Assembly (NCBI GenBank): GCA_963575745.1
Contig: CAUYUJ010017646.1
Location: 2,501 to 66,500, forward strand
Source: Prorocentrum cordatum
Lineage: Eukaryota; Sar; Dinophyceae; Prorocentrales; Prorocentraceae
Length of the DNA stretch: 64,000 nt
Direction of reading: 5' to 3'
Part shown: piece by piece, positions 11,050 to 21,261 of the stretch
Position numbering within the stretch: the first letter of the stretch is position 1
How the letters are laid out: each line of letters starts with the position of its first letter
Program-made: the position numbers and the translations under genes
Notes under the pieces: model-generated
Databases searched by the model: none
Told to the model about the DNA's origin: nothing
Seen by the model: the letters and a program-made list of their open reading frames with translations, nothing else

Positions 11050-11545
11050 GTTCCTTAAAGATTTGCTCTTGCAGCGCGAGGCTGTTGAGTATTGGGTGGT
11101 GTCTCGGAGACGGGGGTTGTTGAGTGCAAGGGGAAGTCTTGGAGACGGAGGCTGTTGAGTACAGGGTGGTGCGTGCTAATTGCACAGAAGGCGGGTGGGC
11201 GGCAGACGGGCGGACGGGCGAGCGGGCGGGCTGGTCGGTATTTTGATAGACTCCTTAAGGGTTCCCTCTTGCAGCGGGAGCCTGTTGAGTACGGGGTGTT
11301 GTCTTGGAGACGGCGGCTGTTGATTACAGGGTGTTGTCTTGGATACGGAGGCTGTTGAGTTCAGGGTGGTGCATGCTACACGGAAGGCGGGCGGGCGGCG
11401 GGCGGGCGGGCGGGCGGCGGGCGGGTGGCGGGCGGGCTTGCGGATCGGGATGTGGATCGAATTCCTTACGGGTTCTCTCTTGCAGCGGGAGCTTGCTAAG
11501 TTGTTGTTGTTGTCTTGGAGACGGAAGTTGATGAATCCAGTGTGT
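11050..11545. repeat. Diverged repeats with CTCTTGCAGCGGGAG boxes and GCGGGCGG runs
   Basis: Units with the order [GCGGGCGG run] - [CCTTA(A)GGRTT] - [CTCTTGCAGCGGGAG] - [CTGTTGAGTACRGGGTG] - [GTCTTGGAGACGG] recur about three times, starting near 11060, 11240 and 11460. The last parts are themselves reiterated (for example near 11084, 11144, 11281, 11315 and 11350). No protein domain is present. Confidence 0.6.
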
Positions 11546-11679
11546 CTTCTTGGAGGCGAAGGCTACCCCCTCAAGGTTTATGGAGCTCGAAGCGGACGGG
11601 TCTTTCGGGGAACCGCACGACCACGTGGATATTAAGAACACTGCGTGGGGGGATCTTGACATCTGGCTGTGTTTATATC

Positions 11680-12575
11680 CGTCTGCCTGTCTGTCTGTCT
11701 GTCTGTCTGTCTCTCTGTCTGTCTGTCTGCCTGTCTGTCTGTCTGTATGTATGTATGTATATGTGTAGGTGTGTATGTATGCATGCATGCATGCATGCAT
11801 GCATGCGTGTATGCAGGTATGTTTGTATGTATGTATGTGTATATCTACATATAAATATATATATACAGATGTATGTATGTAGGTATCTATCTATATATGT
11901 ATGTATGTATGTCTGTACGTAGGTATGCAGGTATGTATGTATGTATGTATGCATGTATGTATGTATGTATGTATGTGTGTGTATGCATTCATGTATGGAT
12001 GTATCTATGTATGTATATGTGTATATGTATGTGTGTATGTATGTATGTCTGCAGGTATGTATGTATGTATGTGGTGTAGGTATGCATATATGTATAGTTG
12101 TGAATGTATGTGTTTCTGTATGTATGCATTGATGCATGTATGTATGTATGTATGTACGCATCGTTGTATGGATGTATGTACGCATGTATGTATATATGTA
12201 TGTATGGACGTGTGTGTGCGCGTATGTATGTATGTATATGTGTATGTATGCATGGTTGTTTGTATGTATGTATGTTTGTGTGTATGTGTGTATGTATGCA
12301 TGTAATGCATGTGTATGTATGTATGCATGCATGTATGTATGTATGTATGCAGTATGTATGTATGGATGTGTGCATGTGTGTATGTATGTATGCATGCATG
12401 TATGCATGCATGTATGTATGGTTGTATGTGTATGTGTATGTATGTATGTATGTATGTATGCACGTATGTATGTATGTATATATGTGTATGCATACATGTA
12501 TGTATGTATGCATGCATGCATGCATGCATGCATGCATGTATGTGTGTACGTATGTGTGCATGTATGTACATAATA
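11680..12575. repeat. (GTCT)n then (GTAT/GCAT)n tetranucleotide microsatellite
   Basis: The array starts as CTGT/CTGC repeats at about 11682-11740, then becomes about 830 bp of GTAT with GCAT, GTGT and GGAT variants. Long open frames on both strands (Met-Tyr-Val-Cys or His-Thr-Tyr-Ile periodicity) are artefacts of the 4 bp period, which has no stop codon in these frames. Confidence 0.95.
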
Positions 12576-12639
12576 TCTAGTGGTCTACGGCCAGTCACCG
12601 TCGCCCCCTGCCCTTTCGGAAGCGCATGTGTGGCTGAAC

Positions 12640-13190
12640 GTTGAGGCCAGAGCCCTGCCAATCTATCGGACCATGTGTTCCCCGAATCGGTTTGGACAGG
12701 TTTGGGGGAACACGTGGGGGAGGACGGGGAAGAGGAGGAGAGTGAGGAATGGGCGTCTTCGGGGCCTCTTTGGGGCTCTTGTGAGCTGTTGGTGGCGTCT
12801 TGAGGCCTGCTGGCCGAAGGTTGCGTCAGATCCTTGCCAATCTTCCGGAACGAGTGTTCCCCGAATCGGTTTGGAAAGCTTTCGGGGAACACGTGGGGGA
12901 GGACGGGGAAGAGGAGGCGAGTGAGGAATATGCGTCTTCGGGGCCCCTTGGGGGCTCTTGTGAGCTTTTGGAGGCGCCTTGGGGCCTGCTGGCCGAAGGT
13001 TGCGTCAGATCCTTGCCAATCTTTCGGAACGAGTGTTCCCCGAATCGGTCTGGAAAGCTTTCGGGGGACACGTGGAGGAGATTGGGGAGGAGGAGAGTGA
13101 GGAAAACGGGGAAGGGAAGAACAGTCCTCTTGGGAGCCTCTTGAGGCACTCTGGGGCTCCATTGGGCCATCTTGGAGGCCTTTTGCTGGC
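12640..13190. repeat. 180 bp tandem repeat, about three copies
   Basis: A unit of about 180 bp begins with CTTGCCAATCTTTCGGAACG and continues through GTTCCCCGAATCGG and GGGGAACACGTGGGGGAGG to CTGCTGGCCGAAGG. Copies start near 12652, 12832 and 13011. The first and last are more diverged. The unit has no conserved open frame across copies. Confidence 0.8.
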
Positions 13191-13465
13191 TTTTTGGGCA
13201 GTCTAAGGCCATCTTGAGGCCATCTGGGGCAGTCTTGGGTGCATCTTGGGGCCATCTACGCTGTCTTGGAGGCCATCTGGGCCGTCTTGGAGGCACATTG
13301 GAGGCCACCTTGGCCGTCTTTGAGGCCAAATTCGGCGTCTTCGGGGCCATCTTGGGCCGTCTTGGGCTCTTCTTGGGGTCCTCTTGGGGACCTCTTTGGC
13401 TGTCATGGGGCCATCTTGGAGGCCACTTGGGCGCTCTTGGGACGATGTTGGGGGCCTCTTGGGCC
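13190..13465. repeat. GGCCATCTTGG-type degenerate short repeat
   Basis: A run of short degenerate units, consensus about GGCC(A/G)TCTTGG(G/A), in 10-20 bp steps. The same family reappears at 14590-14755 and 44338-44580. In the opposite orientation (CCAAGAGGCCCC) it is found at 33130-33250, 35940-36060 and 54170-54260. It appears to be a dispersed low-complexity family of this genome. Confidence 0.7.
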
Positions 13466-13521
13466 GATGATGATGATGGTGATGGTGGTGATGTTGATGA
13501 TGGTGGTGAGGTGATGATGAA

Positions 13522-13600
<79 letters not shown>

Positions 13601-13880
13601 GTGTCCCGATGATGCGGATGATGATGCTGATGATGTTGACGACGTTGATGGCGATGATGTATCGATTGTGATATCGATGGTGAGATCGATAGTTAGACCG
13701 ATTGTGAGATCGATTGTGAGATCGATAGTAAGATCGATAGTGAGATTGATTAGGATATCGATAGTCAGATCGATTGTGAGATCGATCGAATGAAATAGAT
13801 CGAGTGGAATCGATTGTGAGCGAGACCCATAGTGATAACGATAGTGGGATCGATAGTGAGACCGATCGAGTGAGACGTTG
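13466..13880. repeat. (GAT)n tract and GATCGATAGTGA repeat
   Basis: GAT trinucleotides from about 13466 to 13605 are followed, from about 13650 to 13880, by a 12 bp unit GATCGATNGTGA with AG/TG alternation. Each 12 bp unit contains a GATCGAT core. Confidence 0.85.
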
Positions 13881-14478
13881 GTTCCCCCCCCGAACCTCCT
13901 TATCACCCGAAGGGTGGTCGTATAGGTAGATATACAAATATGTATGTGGAGAGAGGAGAGGGAGAGAAGAAAAAAGAGAGAGAGAGAGAGGATAGAGAGT
14001 GGAAGAAGCAGACAAAGAGATAACGAGGGTAGCCACTACAGAAAACATGTGACAGAAGTCGGGCTATCATATATCCAGCGAGATGCGACGGATATACAGG
14101 TTGCGAACAGAAGCGTGCCGAAAACGAGTGGTTGCATGCTTGGGTGTATGTTTGAATGCGTTGTAGGGTGTCGGGCAGCTCGATTCGCGGGTACGAAGAT
14201 GGGAAATTAGTTGAAATAGAGATTCGCGGGGACGGTGTGTAATCGTTATTGCGCAGGGGATGATGGAGTCCGTGACGCAGCTTGACGCCACGATGCGCAA
14301 ATCTGGCATCAGAGCAGACGGTGTGCTCCCCCTTTGCCGAGCAGTCTTCATGAGACCATAACCGTCGGTCGTTGAAAGTAGGTGTTCTTGGGCTTCCAGA
14401 TCCCAATGTACTTTTGATGTGTTTTGTTGTCAGTAAGGGTTTCGCCTCCTGCCGCCGGCCCCCTCTCTCGAGAATGGG

Positions 14479-14620
14479 TTATGCAAGAGCTACGTTGTGA
14501 GGCCTGGCGCCGTCGTGAAGCAGCGTCGACACTCCAAAAAAGGGGGCCACTGGAGGTATGAGAACGCCAAAATCCATCAACAGCCTTGAGGACAATCGCA
14601 GATGCTGGCCTCTTGGGCCC
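14479..14620 (-). pseudogene. Possible mariner/Tc1-like transposase fragment
   Basis: On the minus strand the peptide STLLHDGARPHNVALA (about 14479-14530) resembles the catalytic block around the second Asp of mariner/Tc1 transposases, usually HDNARPH or similar. It follows PPVAPFFGV and is cut by a stop at 14479. No upstream D box, no downstream PDLxPxD box and no terminal inverted repeats were found. The match covers only about 12 residues, so it is tentative. The flanking non-repeat stretch 14000-14590 holds nothing else I can support. Confidence 0.3.
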
Positions 14621-15040
14621 CTCTTGGGCGTGCTCTTGAAGCGCCCTTGAGGGCCTCTTGGGAGCCTGTTTGCCGTCTTGGGAGCATTTTGGAAGCCTTG
14701 GAGCACTCTCGGGCCATCTCAAAGGCATTTTGTGCCGTCATTCGGGCCTTCTGTCAAGGATTGTGGCTTCGAAAGCGCGAATACTGCGTACGTCGCGAGT
14801 GCTTCTGACTTCGGGGACGCGAAGATCGTGTAATTCACCAGGGATCGTGGCTTCGGGGACGCGAATATTGGGTTTGCCTCGGAGACGCGAGTACCACGCG
14901 TTTACAAGGAATTATGGTCTCGGACATAGTAATTTGCCGGGGTTTATGGCCTTGGGGACGCGAGCATTGTGTAATTCACAAGGGATGATGGCCTCGGGCG
15001 CGTGAATTAATTTACCGAGGATTCTGGCTTCGGAGGCGCG
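14590..15040. repeat. GCCTCTTGG repeats, then CTTCGGGGACGCGAA repeats
   Basis: The dispersed GGCC-TCTTGG family covers about 14590-14755. From about 14765 to 15040 a second degenerate unit of roughly 50-60 bp follows: TGGCTTCGGGGACGCGAAT, then TGTGTAATTCACAAGGGAT, in five or six diverged copies. Neither has coding potential. Confidence 0.65.
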
Positions 15041-15264
15041 AACCGCATGTACTTTTACGTGTCCTTGGAACCCCCAGAAAATCTATGACCCTCTCCCAGG
15101 TGATGGTGGTAACCAGGGCCCTCTTCGGCTCCTCCCCCTTGCGCGGACTTCAACAGTTTACAGTAGGAAGCAGAAAACATAACTGAAACATGGGAGACTG
15201 GAAATTGGAACTGGAGCAGGGAGTAGCAAGCCTAACCCGTGGAGCCTGGTGGTCCCACAAGGGG

Positions 15265-15332
15265 GCCGGCGGATGACGGGAAGCGTCTTCGAGGTACGAG
15301 AAGCAAGCGGGACGTTCTGGCTGAATCCTTGA

Positions 15333-15368
<36 letters not shown>

Positions 15369-15844
15369 ATGGGTTGCCGCGCTGCACGGGATGACGGGAA
15401 GCGTCTTCGAGGTACGAGAAGCAAGCGGGACGTTCTGGCTGAATCCTTGAGTATATATATATATATATATCTTTATATCTATGGGTTGCCGCGCCGCACG
15501 GGATTTTTCGTTGGCGGATGACGGGAAGCGTCTTCGAGGTACGAGAAGCAAGCGGGACGTTCTGGCTGAATCCTTGAGTAAATATATATATATATATATA
15601 TCTTTATATCTATGGGTTGCGGGGCCGCACGGGAGTTCGTTGGCGGATGACGGGAAGCGTCTTCGAGGTACGAGAAGCAAGCGGGACGTTCTGGCTGAAT
15701 CCTTGAGTAAATATATATATATATATATATATATATCTTTATATCTATGGGTTGCGCGATTGCACGGGGGTTTTCGTTGGCGGATGACGGGAAGCGTCTT
15801 CGAGGTACGAGAAGCAAGCGGGACGTTCTGGCTGAATCCTTGAG

Positions 15845-15875
<31 letters not shown>

Positions 15876-15980
15876 TTATATCTATGGGTTGCGGGGCTGC
15901 ACGGGCCGTTCGTTGGCGGATGACGGGAAGCGTCTTCGAGGTACGAGAAGCAAGCGGGACGTTCTGGCTGAATCCTTGAG

Positions 15981-16015
<35 letters not shown>

Positions 16016-16045
16016 TTATATCTATGGGTTGCGGGATCGCACGGG
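15265..16045. repeat. T module: six tandem 120-140 bp units with a TA tract
   Basis: Units start near 15269, 15391, 15513, 15644, 15779 and 15916. Each has GGCGGATGACGGGAAGCGTC, TTCGAGGTACGAGAAGCAAG, CGGGACGTTCTGGCTGAATC, CTTGAGTA, a TA tract of variable length, CTTTATATCTATGGGTTGC, and a CGCACGGG-TTTTTCGTT link to the next unit. The non-TA part is almost invariant between copies, so the array is recent. Single or paired copies recur at 16752, 49139-49370 and 52585, with an inverted partial copy near 46690-46800. Confidence 0.9.
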
Positions 16046-16380
16046 GTTTTTCATTGGCGGATTCCCCAAAATGGCCATTTCGCTCAAGACGGCGTTTTTC
16101 ATTGGCGGATTCCCCAAAATGGCCATTTCGTTCGAGACATCCTCGAAAAATCGAGGTGTTGGAGGCTATCGTTTAAGACGTCTGATGCTAAAAATGACGG
16201 TTTCGCTCGAGACATCCTCAAAACATCGGGATGTTGAACAATATCAAAAATTTTTGTTATGCATGAAAAATGAGCGTTTCGCTCGAGACATCCTCGAAAA
16301 AATGAGATGCCGAAAGAGGTGTTTTAGAACCTCTTGTGTCAAAAATGACGTTTTCGCTCGGGACGTCCTCGGAAAATGAG
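16046..16380. repeat. S module: ~300 bp block with four TTTCGCTCGAGACATCCTC boxes
   Basis: After the T array comes a block containing four spaced boxes of TTTCGCTCGAGACATCCTC (the last one CTCGGGACGTCCTC), each followed by an A-rich run, with AAAAATGACGGTTTCG and GAGGTGTTTTAGAACCTC between them. It ends at GAAAATGAGCAGG. Near-identical blocks lie at 16875-17160, 49370-49645 and 52700-52980, with an inverted copy at 46340-46690. Partial copies are at 20125-20185, 20850-21005 and 41520-41630. Confidence 0.85.
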
Positions 16381-16752
16381 CAGGTGGTCTGCCGTGCTCC
16401 CGTGTGGAGCACGGCAGACCACGGCCATTTCGCTCGAGACATCCTCAAAAAATCGAGGTGTGGTCTGCCGTGCTCCTGTGTGGCCTGCCGTGCTCCTGTG
16501 GTCTGCCGTGCTCCTCTCGGTTCCTACGCGCGGTCTGCCATGCTCCTGTGAGGAGCACGGCAGACCAAGACGAGGAGCACGGCAGACCAGGCACCAAGAG
16601 CGCCCTCAAGACGACGGAAAGGATGACCAAGACGAGGAGCACGGCAGACCAAGACGAGGAGCAGGGCAGACTATGCCCTAAGAGTGCCCTCAAGACGGCC
16701 GAACAACGGCAGACCCCATAGGAGCACGGCAGACCACAGAAGAGCACGGCTT
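16378..16752. repeat. G array (GGAGCACGGCAGACC) in both orientations
   Basis: The array opens with the reverse form (GGTCTGCCGTGCTCC) and switches to the forward form near 16545, so it can fold back on itself. It includes a non-G segment, GTGCCCTCAAGACGGCCGAA, that accompanies G arrays elsewhere (17510, 41905, 42195 and 47125). Confidence 0.85.
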
Positions 16753-17965
16753 GGCGGATGACGGGAAGCGTCTTCGAGGTACGAGAAGCAAGCGGGACGT
16801 TCTGGCTGAATCCTTGAGTAAATATATATATATATATATATCTTTATATCTATGGGTTGCTTTATCGCACGGGATTTTTCGTTGGCGGATTCCCCAAAAT
16901 GGCCATTTCGCTCGAGACATCCTCGAACAATTGAGTTTTTTGGAGGCTATCGTTTCAGACGTCTTATGTCAAAAATGACGGTTTCGCTCGAGACATCCTC
17001 AAAAAATCGGGATGTTCAAAAATATCAAAATTTTTTGTTATGCACGAAAAATGAGCGTTTCGCTCGAGACATCCTCGAAAAAATGAGATGCCGACAGAGG
17101 TGTTTTAGAACCTCTTATGTCAAAAATGACGTTTTCGCTCGGGACGTCCTCAGAAAATGAGCAGGTGGTCTGCCGTGCTCCCGTGTGGGGCACGGCGGAC
17201 TACGGCCATTTCGCTCGAGACATCCTTAAAAAATCGAGGTGTGGTCTGCCGTGCTCCTGTGTGGATGGCCTTGCTCCTGTGGTCTGCCGTGCTCCCCACA
17301 GAAGCACGGCAGACCGCGCGTAGGAACCGAGAGGAGCACGGCAGACCAAGACGAGGAGCACGGCAGACTAGGCTTAGGAACCGAGAGGAGCACGGCAGAC
17401 CAAGACGAGGAGCACGGCAGACCAGGCACCAAGAGCGCCCTCAAGACGACGGAAAGGATGACCAAGACGAGGAGCACGGCAGACCAAGACGAGGAGCACG
17501 GCAGACTATGCTTTAAGAGTGCCCTCAAGACGGCCGAACAACGGCAGACCCCATAGGAGCACGGCAGACCACAGAAGAGCACGGCAGACCAACAGGAGCA
17601 CGGCAGACCACACAAGAGCACGGCAGGCCACACAGGAGCACGGCAGACCACACAGGAGCACGGCAGACCACAAAGGAGCACGGCAGACCACACAGGAGCA
17701 CGGCAGACGCCACAGGAGCACGGCGGAACCCACAGGAACACGGCAGACCACAGAGGGGAAGGCAGACCAACAGGAGCACGGCGGACCAGACAAGAGCACG
17801 GCAGGCCACACAGGAACACGGCAGAACACACAGGAGCACGGCAAAGCATTCAGGATCAGTGCAGGTCGCAGGGGCGCCGCGTATCACAGGAGCACACCAG
17901 ACCAACACGGCCAATCAGCACTGCAATGCCAGGAGTATAGCAGAGCACAGGAGCACGGCTTAATT
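16752..17965. repeat. T + S + G block directly upstream of the Helitron gene
   Basis: One T unit (16752-16875), one S block (16875-17160) and a long G array (17160-17965) lie upstream of the Helitron 5' region. The G array starts reversed and then runs forward in 20 bp steps (GGAGCACGGCAGACCACACA). A second copy of the whole arrangement, from about 17196 on, is found at 46803-47575, and an inverted one at 45544-46800. Confidence 0.85.
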
Positions 17966-18170
17966 TTTTGACAGTGCGCAATGCCGTGGGTGCTCTGGAT
18001 AGCCCTCGACGATTAAGGTCGCTCTCTCACGTGCTCTATGTTGTTTGCACATTTTGTATTGGGCTCAATGTGGTTGCACAGCTGCGGCAGGGTGTGCGCG
18101 GTGGAGGTGCTTCTATTAGCCCTGTGAGATCCAACTTTCTAGTAGGTGATCCTCGGGGCGATTCTTACCG

Positions 18171-20078
18171 ATGTTTATTTTCGGCATGCTCCGACTGGCG
18201 TTGTATATGATTTTCTGTGGGTCTCTTGTTTGTCGAGCGCGTGCTGCTAAGACGATCAAGTATTGCAAAGGGTATCACAAGACCCGTCGTGGTGAGGAGC
18301 CCCCGAAGGCTCAGTCCGGTTATGACGGTTACTGCAAGTCTTGCTACAAGGAGAAGCATCCTACTCTGTACCGCCAGAAGCAGGAGAAGAGAAAGGGATG
18401 TTGTCGATTCTGCGGTGCGCAGCGCGAGCTCAGCGGTGGCATGTGTAAGCCGTGTTATCGGTCTCGCAGCTGCCCTGAGTGTACCTGGTGCAACGAGGAA
18501 GACGAACCAACGCTGTGCGTGGCCTGCGAGTCACGCGAGAAGAACCCGCAGGCCGCGGGAAAAAGATGTGCTATGGCGTGTCCGACGCACACTTCGCCTG
18601 AGGAACGCAATCTCAAGCTGTGCTCCGAGTGCTTTACATCTCGGAGCCCTTGTTCGCACTGCGCGGCGCCGACTCCTGCTGGTTCCTTGACTCGTTCGAA
18701 GTGTAGCAACGACTCTTGCGACGGGTTCGTGGTGTTCTGTAGCGCGTGCTCTGGCATGTCTAACGGGCTGTCGAAAGCGAAGTGCCACTCGTGCTGGGCC
18801 CAGGACGGTCGGTGCTGCGTGCACTGCGGTCGGATGCGAGCGCAAACTGGAGTGATATATCGGCGAGCTTGCAAGGCCTGTTTCGCTGCGCGCTCGTGCG
18901 CCGTCTGCCACGCCGTGCCGCCGGCGTCGCTGGAGACCCCGCAGTGCGAGATGTGCGACAACCTCGCTCTGTGGTGTCCTGAGTGCACCACACCAGAGCA
19001 GCGGGCGGCGGGCCTATGTAAAACACATTGGGATTCCCCCGAGTGCGCATTCTGTTACAGGACCGAGGACCCCGCCACCAAGGAACCGCTGCAGGTGTCC
19101 ATGATCGAATGCGGAACAGAGAGCTGCACCAAAGTCGTGAGGAGCTGCTCTGTGTGCTCCTCGCATTTCCAGAAGAGCGCGGCGCTGTGCGACGTGTGCT
19201 GGAGGGCAGCTGGCTCCAAGTGCATCGGATGCGGTGTCAAACCAGCCCAGAACGCCAGGGTGTATCAGCACTTTTGCCACAAATGCTTCGGGGAGGAGAG
19301 GCTGGCAGACCTCGTCCGTGACGAGAGCAGGAAGTTCCTCGCCGACGAGCCGCGACCGCAGAGGCTCGACGACGACGTCGCCCGATCCGCACCCGCTTTG
19401 CAGGTACTCCTCGCTCTGGCAAAGCCCGAGCCCGGGTCCTTGCCGAAGTACGCGGAGACGCCCGAGTACCTGGACCCGAACCATTGCCGCTTCTGCAAGC
19501 AACCGTGGGGCGGCTCCGACGACGACGACAAGCGACGGCACCTGCTCGAGGAGTGCAGGCATGATCTCCATCAACGAGACGGCGAAGACATTCTCCAGAC
19601 GTACCGGAGGACAGTGCTGGAACGGGCGCTCGCAGAGGGCCTGGACGCGGTCAGTCCGCAGGTGGGCAGGTTTTGTGTGGCGCAGTACAAGAATGCGCAG
19701 ACGGACGAACGCTACGTCCATGATGCCTGTGCCGTCTGCTGTCGAAAGACGCCCAAGTGCGACTTGAATCGAGTTCACATCCCATCGTCGAGCAGCGACA
19801 CGTGCCCGGAGTGGTTATCGTGGTCCGATGAGTTCTGGAATGAAAACAAGGAGACGTGGTACGAGCAGGTCGACAAGCTCCTCAGCATTGAACAGTACTT
19901 GAAAAAGTTCTACAAGGTGTCTGAGCGAGCCCAGGAAGCGCGAGAGAGCGTGGAGGCGCGCAGCCGCGGGGAGCCCCACGAGCTCGGGTTCACGAAGGTG
20001 GAGGACGCAAAGAACTGGGTGGACCGCGTGCGCCGTTGGGAAGACAATCTGAGGAGAGACATGCGGGAGCACTCCGTT
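18171..20078 (+). CDS. Helitron-like protein, Cys-rich N-terminal exon
   Basis: This open frame begins at an ATG (18171) and runs about 630 residues before entering repeat sequence; it stays open to 20150. It is dominated by CxxC pairs, for example CKSCYKEKH, CRFCGAQ, CKPCYRSRSCPEC, CSHCAAP, CKACFAARSCAVCH, CEMCDN, CAFCYR and CIGCGVKP, probably a series of treble-clef-like zinc modules covering residues 30-385. The last 200 residues are helical and contain CAVCCRKTPKC. It precedes an exon for Rep and helicase domains, so I read it as the N-terminal part of the same Helitron polyprotein; that link is inferred. The end coordinate is set where a module recurring at 20906 begins. Copies lie at 47779-49143 and, in part, at 45186-45543. 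Confidence 0.6.
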
Positions 20079-21261
20079 GTCTCTCCAGGTGGCGCTCTCT
20101 CTCGTTGTCCCAGCTTCTGTTGTCGTTCGAACCTCTTCTGTCAAAAATGACGTTTTCCGCTCGGGACGTCCTCAGAAAATGAGCAGGTGGTCTGCAGACC
20201 ATACAGGAGCACGCCAAACCACACAGGAGCAAGGCAGACCACACGTTCGCACGGCAAACACCACAGGAGCACGGCAGACACCAAAGAAGCACGGCAGTGG
20301 TGTTGCTGGTTTGGTCCCCTCGGGATACCGCATTGACGTGTTGCTGGTTTGCCCCCCCCAGCATACCTTCTTGACGTGTTGCTGGTTTGCCCCCTCAGGA
20401 TGACTTCTTGGCGAGTGGCTGGTTTTGCCTCAGGGTAACTTATTCAAGTGTTGGTAGTGGACCACCTCAGCACCTTCTTGGCGTGTTGCTCGTTTGCCCC
20501 CCTCAGCATAACCTTTGACGTGTTGCAAGACCTGCCCCGTCAGGATACCTTCTTCACGTGTTGCTGGTTTGCCCCCCTCAGCATCTTTTGGACCTGTGGC
20601 TGGTTTGCCCCCTCAGGATAACTTCCTGACGTGTTGCTGGTTTGCCCCCCCCAGGATAACTTCTTGACGTGTTGCTGGTTTGCCCCCCAGGATAACTTCT
20701 TGACGTGTTGCTGGTTTGCCCCCCTCAGCACCTTCTTGACGTGTTGCTGGTTTGCCCCTTCGGGACAACATCTTGACGTGTTCCTGGTTTGCTCCCAAGG
20801 AGCAAGGCAGACCACACAGGAGCACGGCAGACCACTTTGCGATTTTTTGAGGATGTCTCGAGCGAAATGGCCGTGGTCTGCCGTGCTCCACACGTCAGCA
20901 TGCCTCGTTGTCTCTCCAGGTGCGCTCTCTCTCGTTCTCGCAGCTTCTGTTGTCGTTAGAACCTCTTATGTCAAACATGACGTTTTTGCTCGGGACGTCC
21001 TCAGAAAATGAGCAGGTGGTCTGCCGTGCTCCCGTGTGGAGCACGGCAGACCACGGCCATTTCGCTCGAGACATCCTCAAAAAATCGCAAAGTGGTCTGC
21101 CGTGCTCCTGTGTGGTCTGCCTTGCTCCTGTGGTGTGCCGTGCTCCTGTGTGGTCTGCCGTGCTCCTGTGGTCTGTCGTGCTCCCCACAGGAGCGCGGCA
21201 GACCGCGCGCAGGAACCGAGAGGAGCACGGCAGACCAAGACGAGGAGCACGGCAGACCAGG
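20079..21261 (+). other. Putative intron 1 of the Helitron gene, filled with G and C arrays
   Basis: No coding domain is present. Contents in order: a ~110 bp block with TTGTCTCTCCAGGTG, CGCTCTCTCTCGTT and a partial S module (20079-20190); a short forward G array (to 20300); a C array in the orientation TTCTTGACGTGTTGCTGGTT (20300-20805); G units; a second copy of the opening block (about 20906-21005); and a G array that begins reversed and ends forward (21005-21261). The next recognisable coding sequence begins near 21262-21325. Possible acceptors are CCCCAG at 21283 and CCGCAG near 21322. The intron call is inferred from the domain order across it. Confidence 0.5.

Noticed and set aside
11673-12580. 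Frames of 130-416 codons with Met-Tyr-Val-Cys or His-Thr-Tyr-Ile periodicity
   Set aside because: Products of the GTAT/GTCT tetranucleotide, which has no stop codon in these frames.
14268-14330. Short match to a cloning-vector-like TCTGCTCTGATGCC on the minus strand
   Set aside because: Only 14 bases, with flanking sequence unlike any vector backbone I know. Treated as chance rather than contamination.
15330-15370. TATA boxes in the TA tracts
   Set aside because: The TA runs vary in length between copies and are part of the T module; they do not sit at a consistent distance from genes.
17160-17965. CRISPR-like repeat arrays (G and C units)
   Set aside because: The repeats are contiguous with no unique spacers, in a eukaryotic context with no cas genes.
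18171-20078. Independent zinc-finger transcription factor gene
   Set aside because: The frame precedes Helitron Rep and helicase exons on the same strand and recurs as fragments in the same repeat context, so a transposon N-terminus is the simpler reading.
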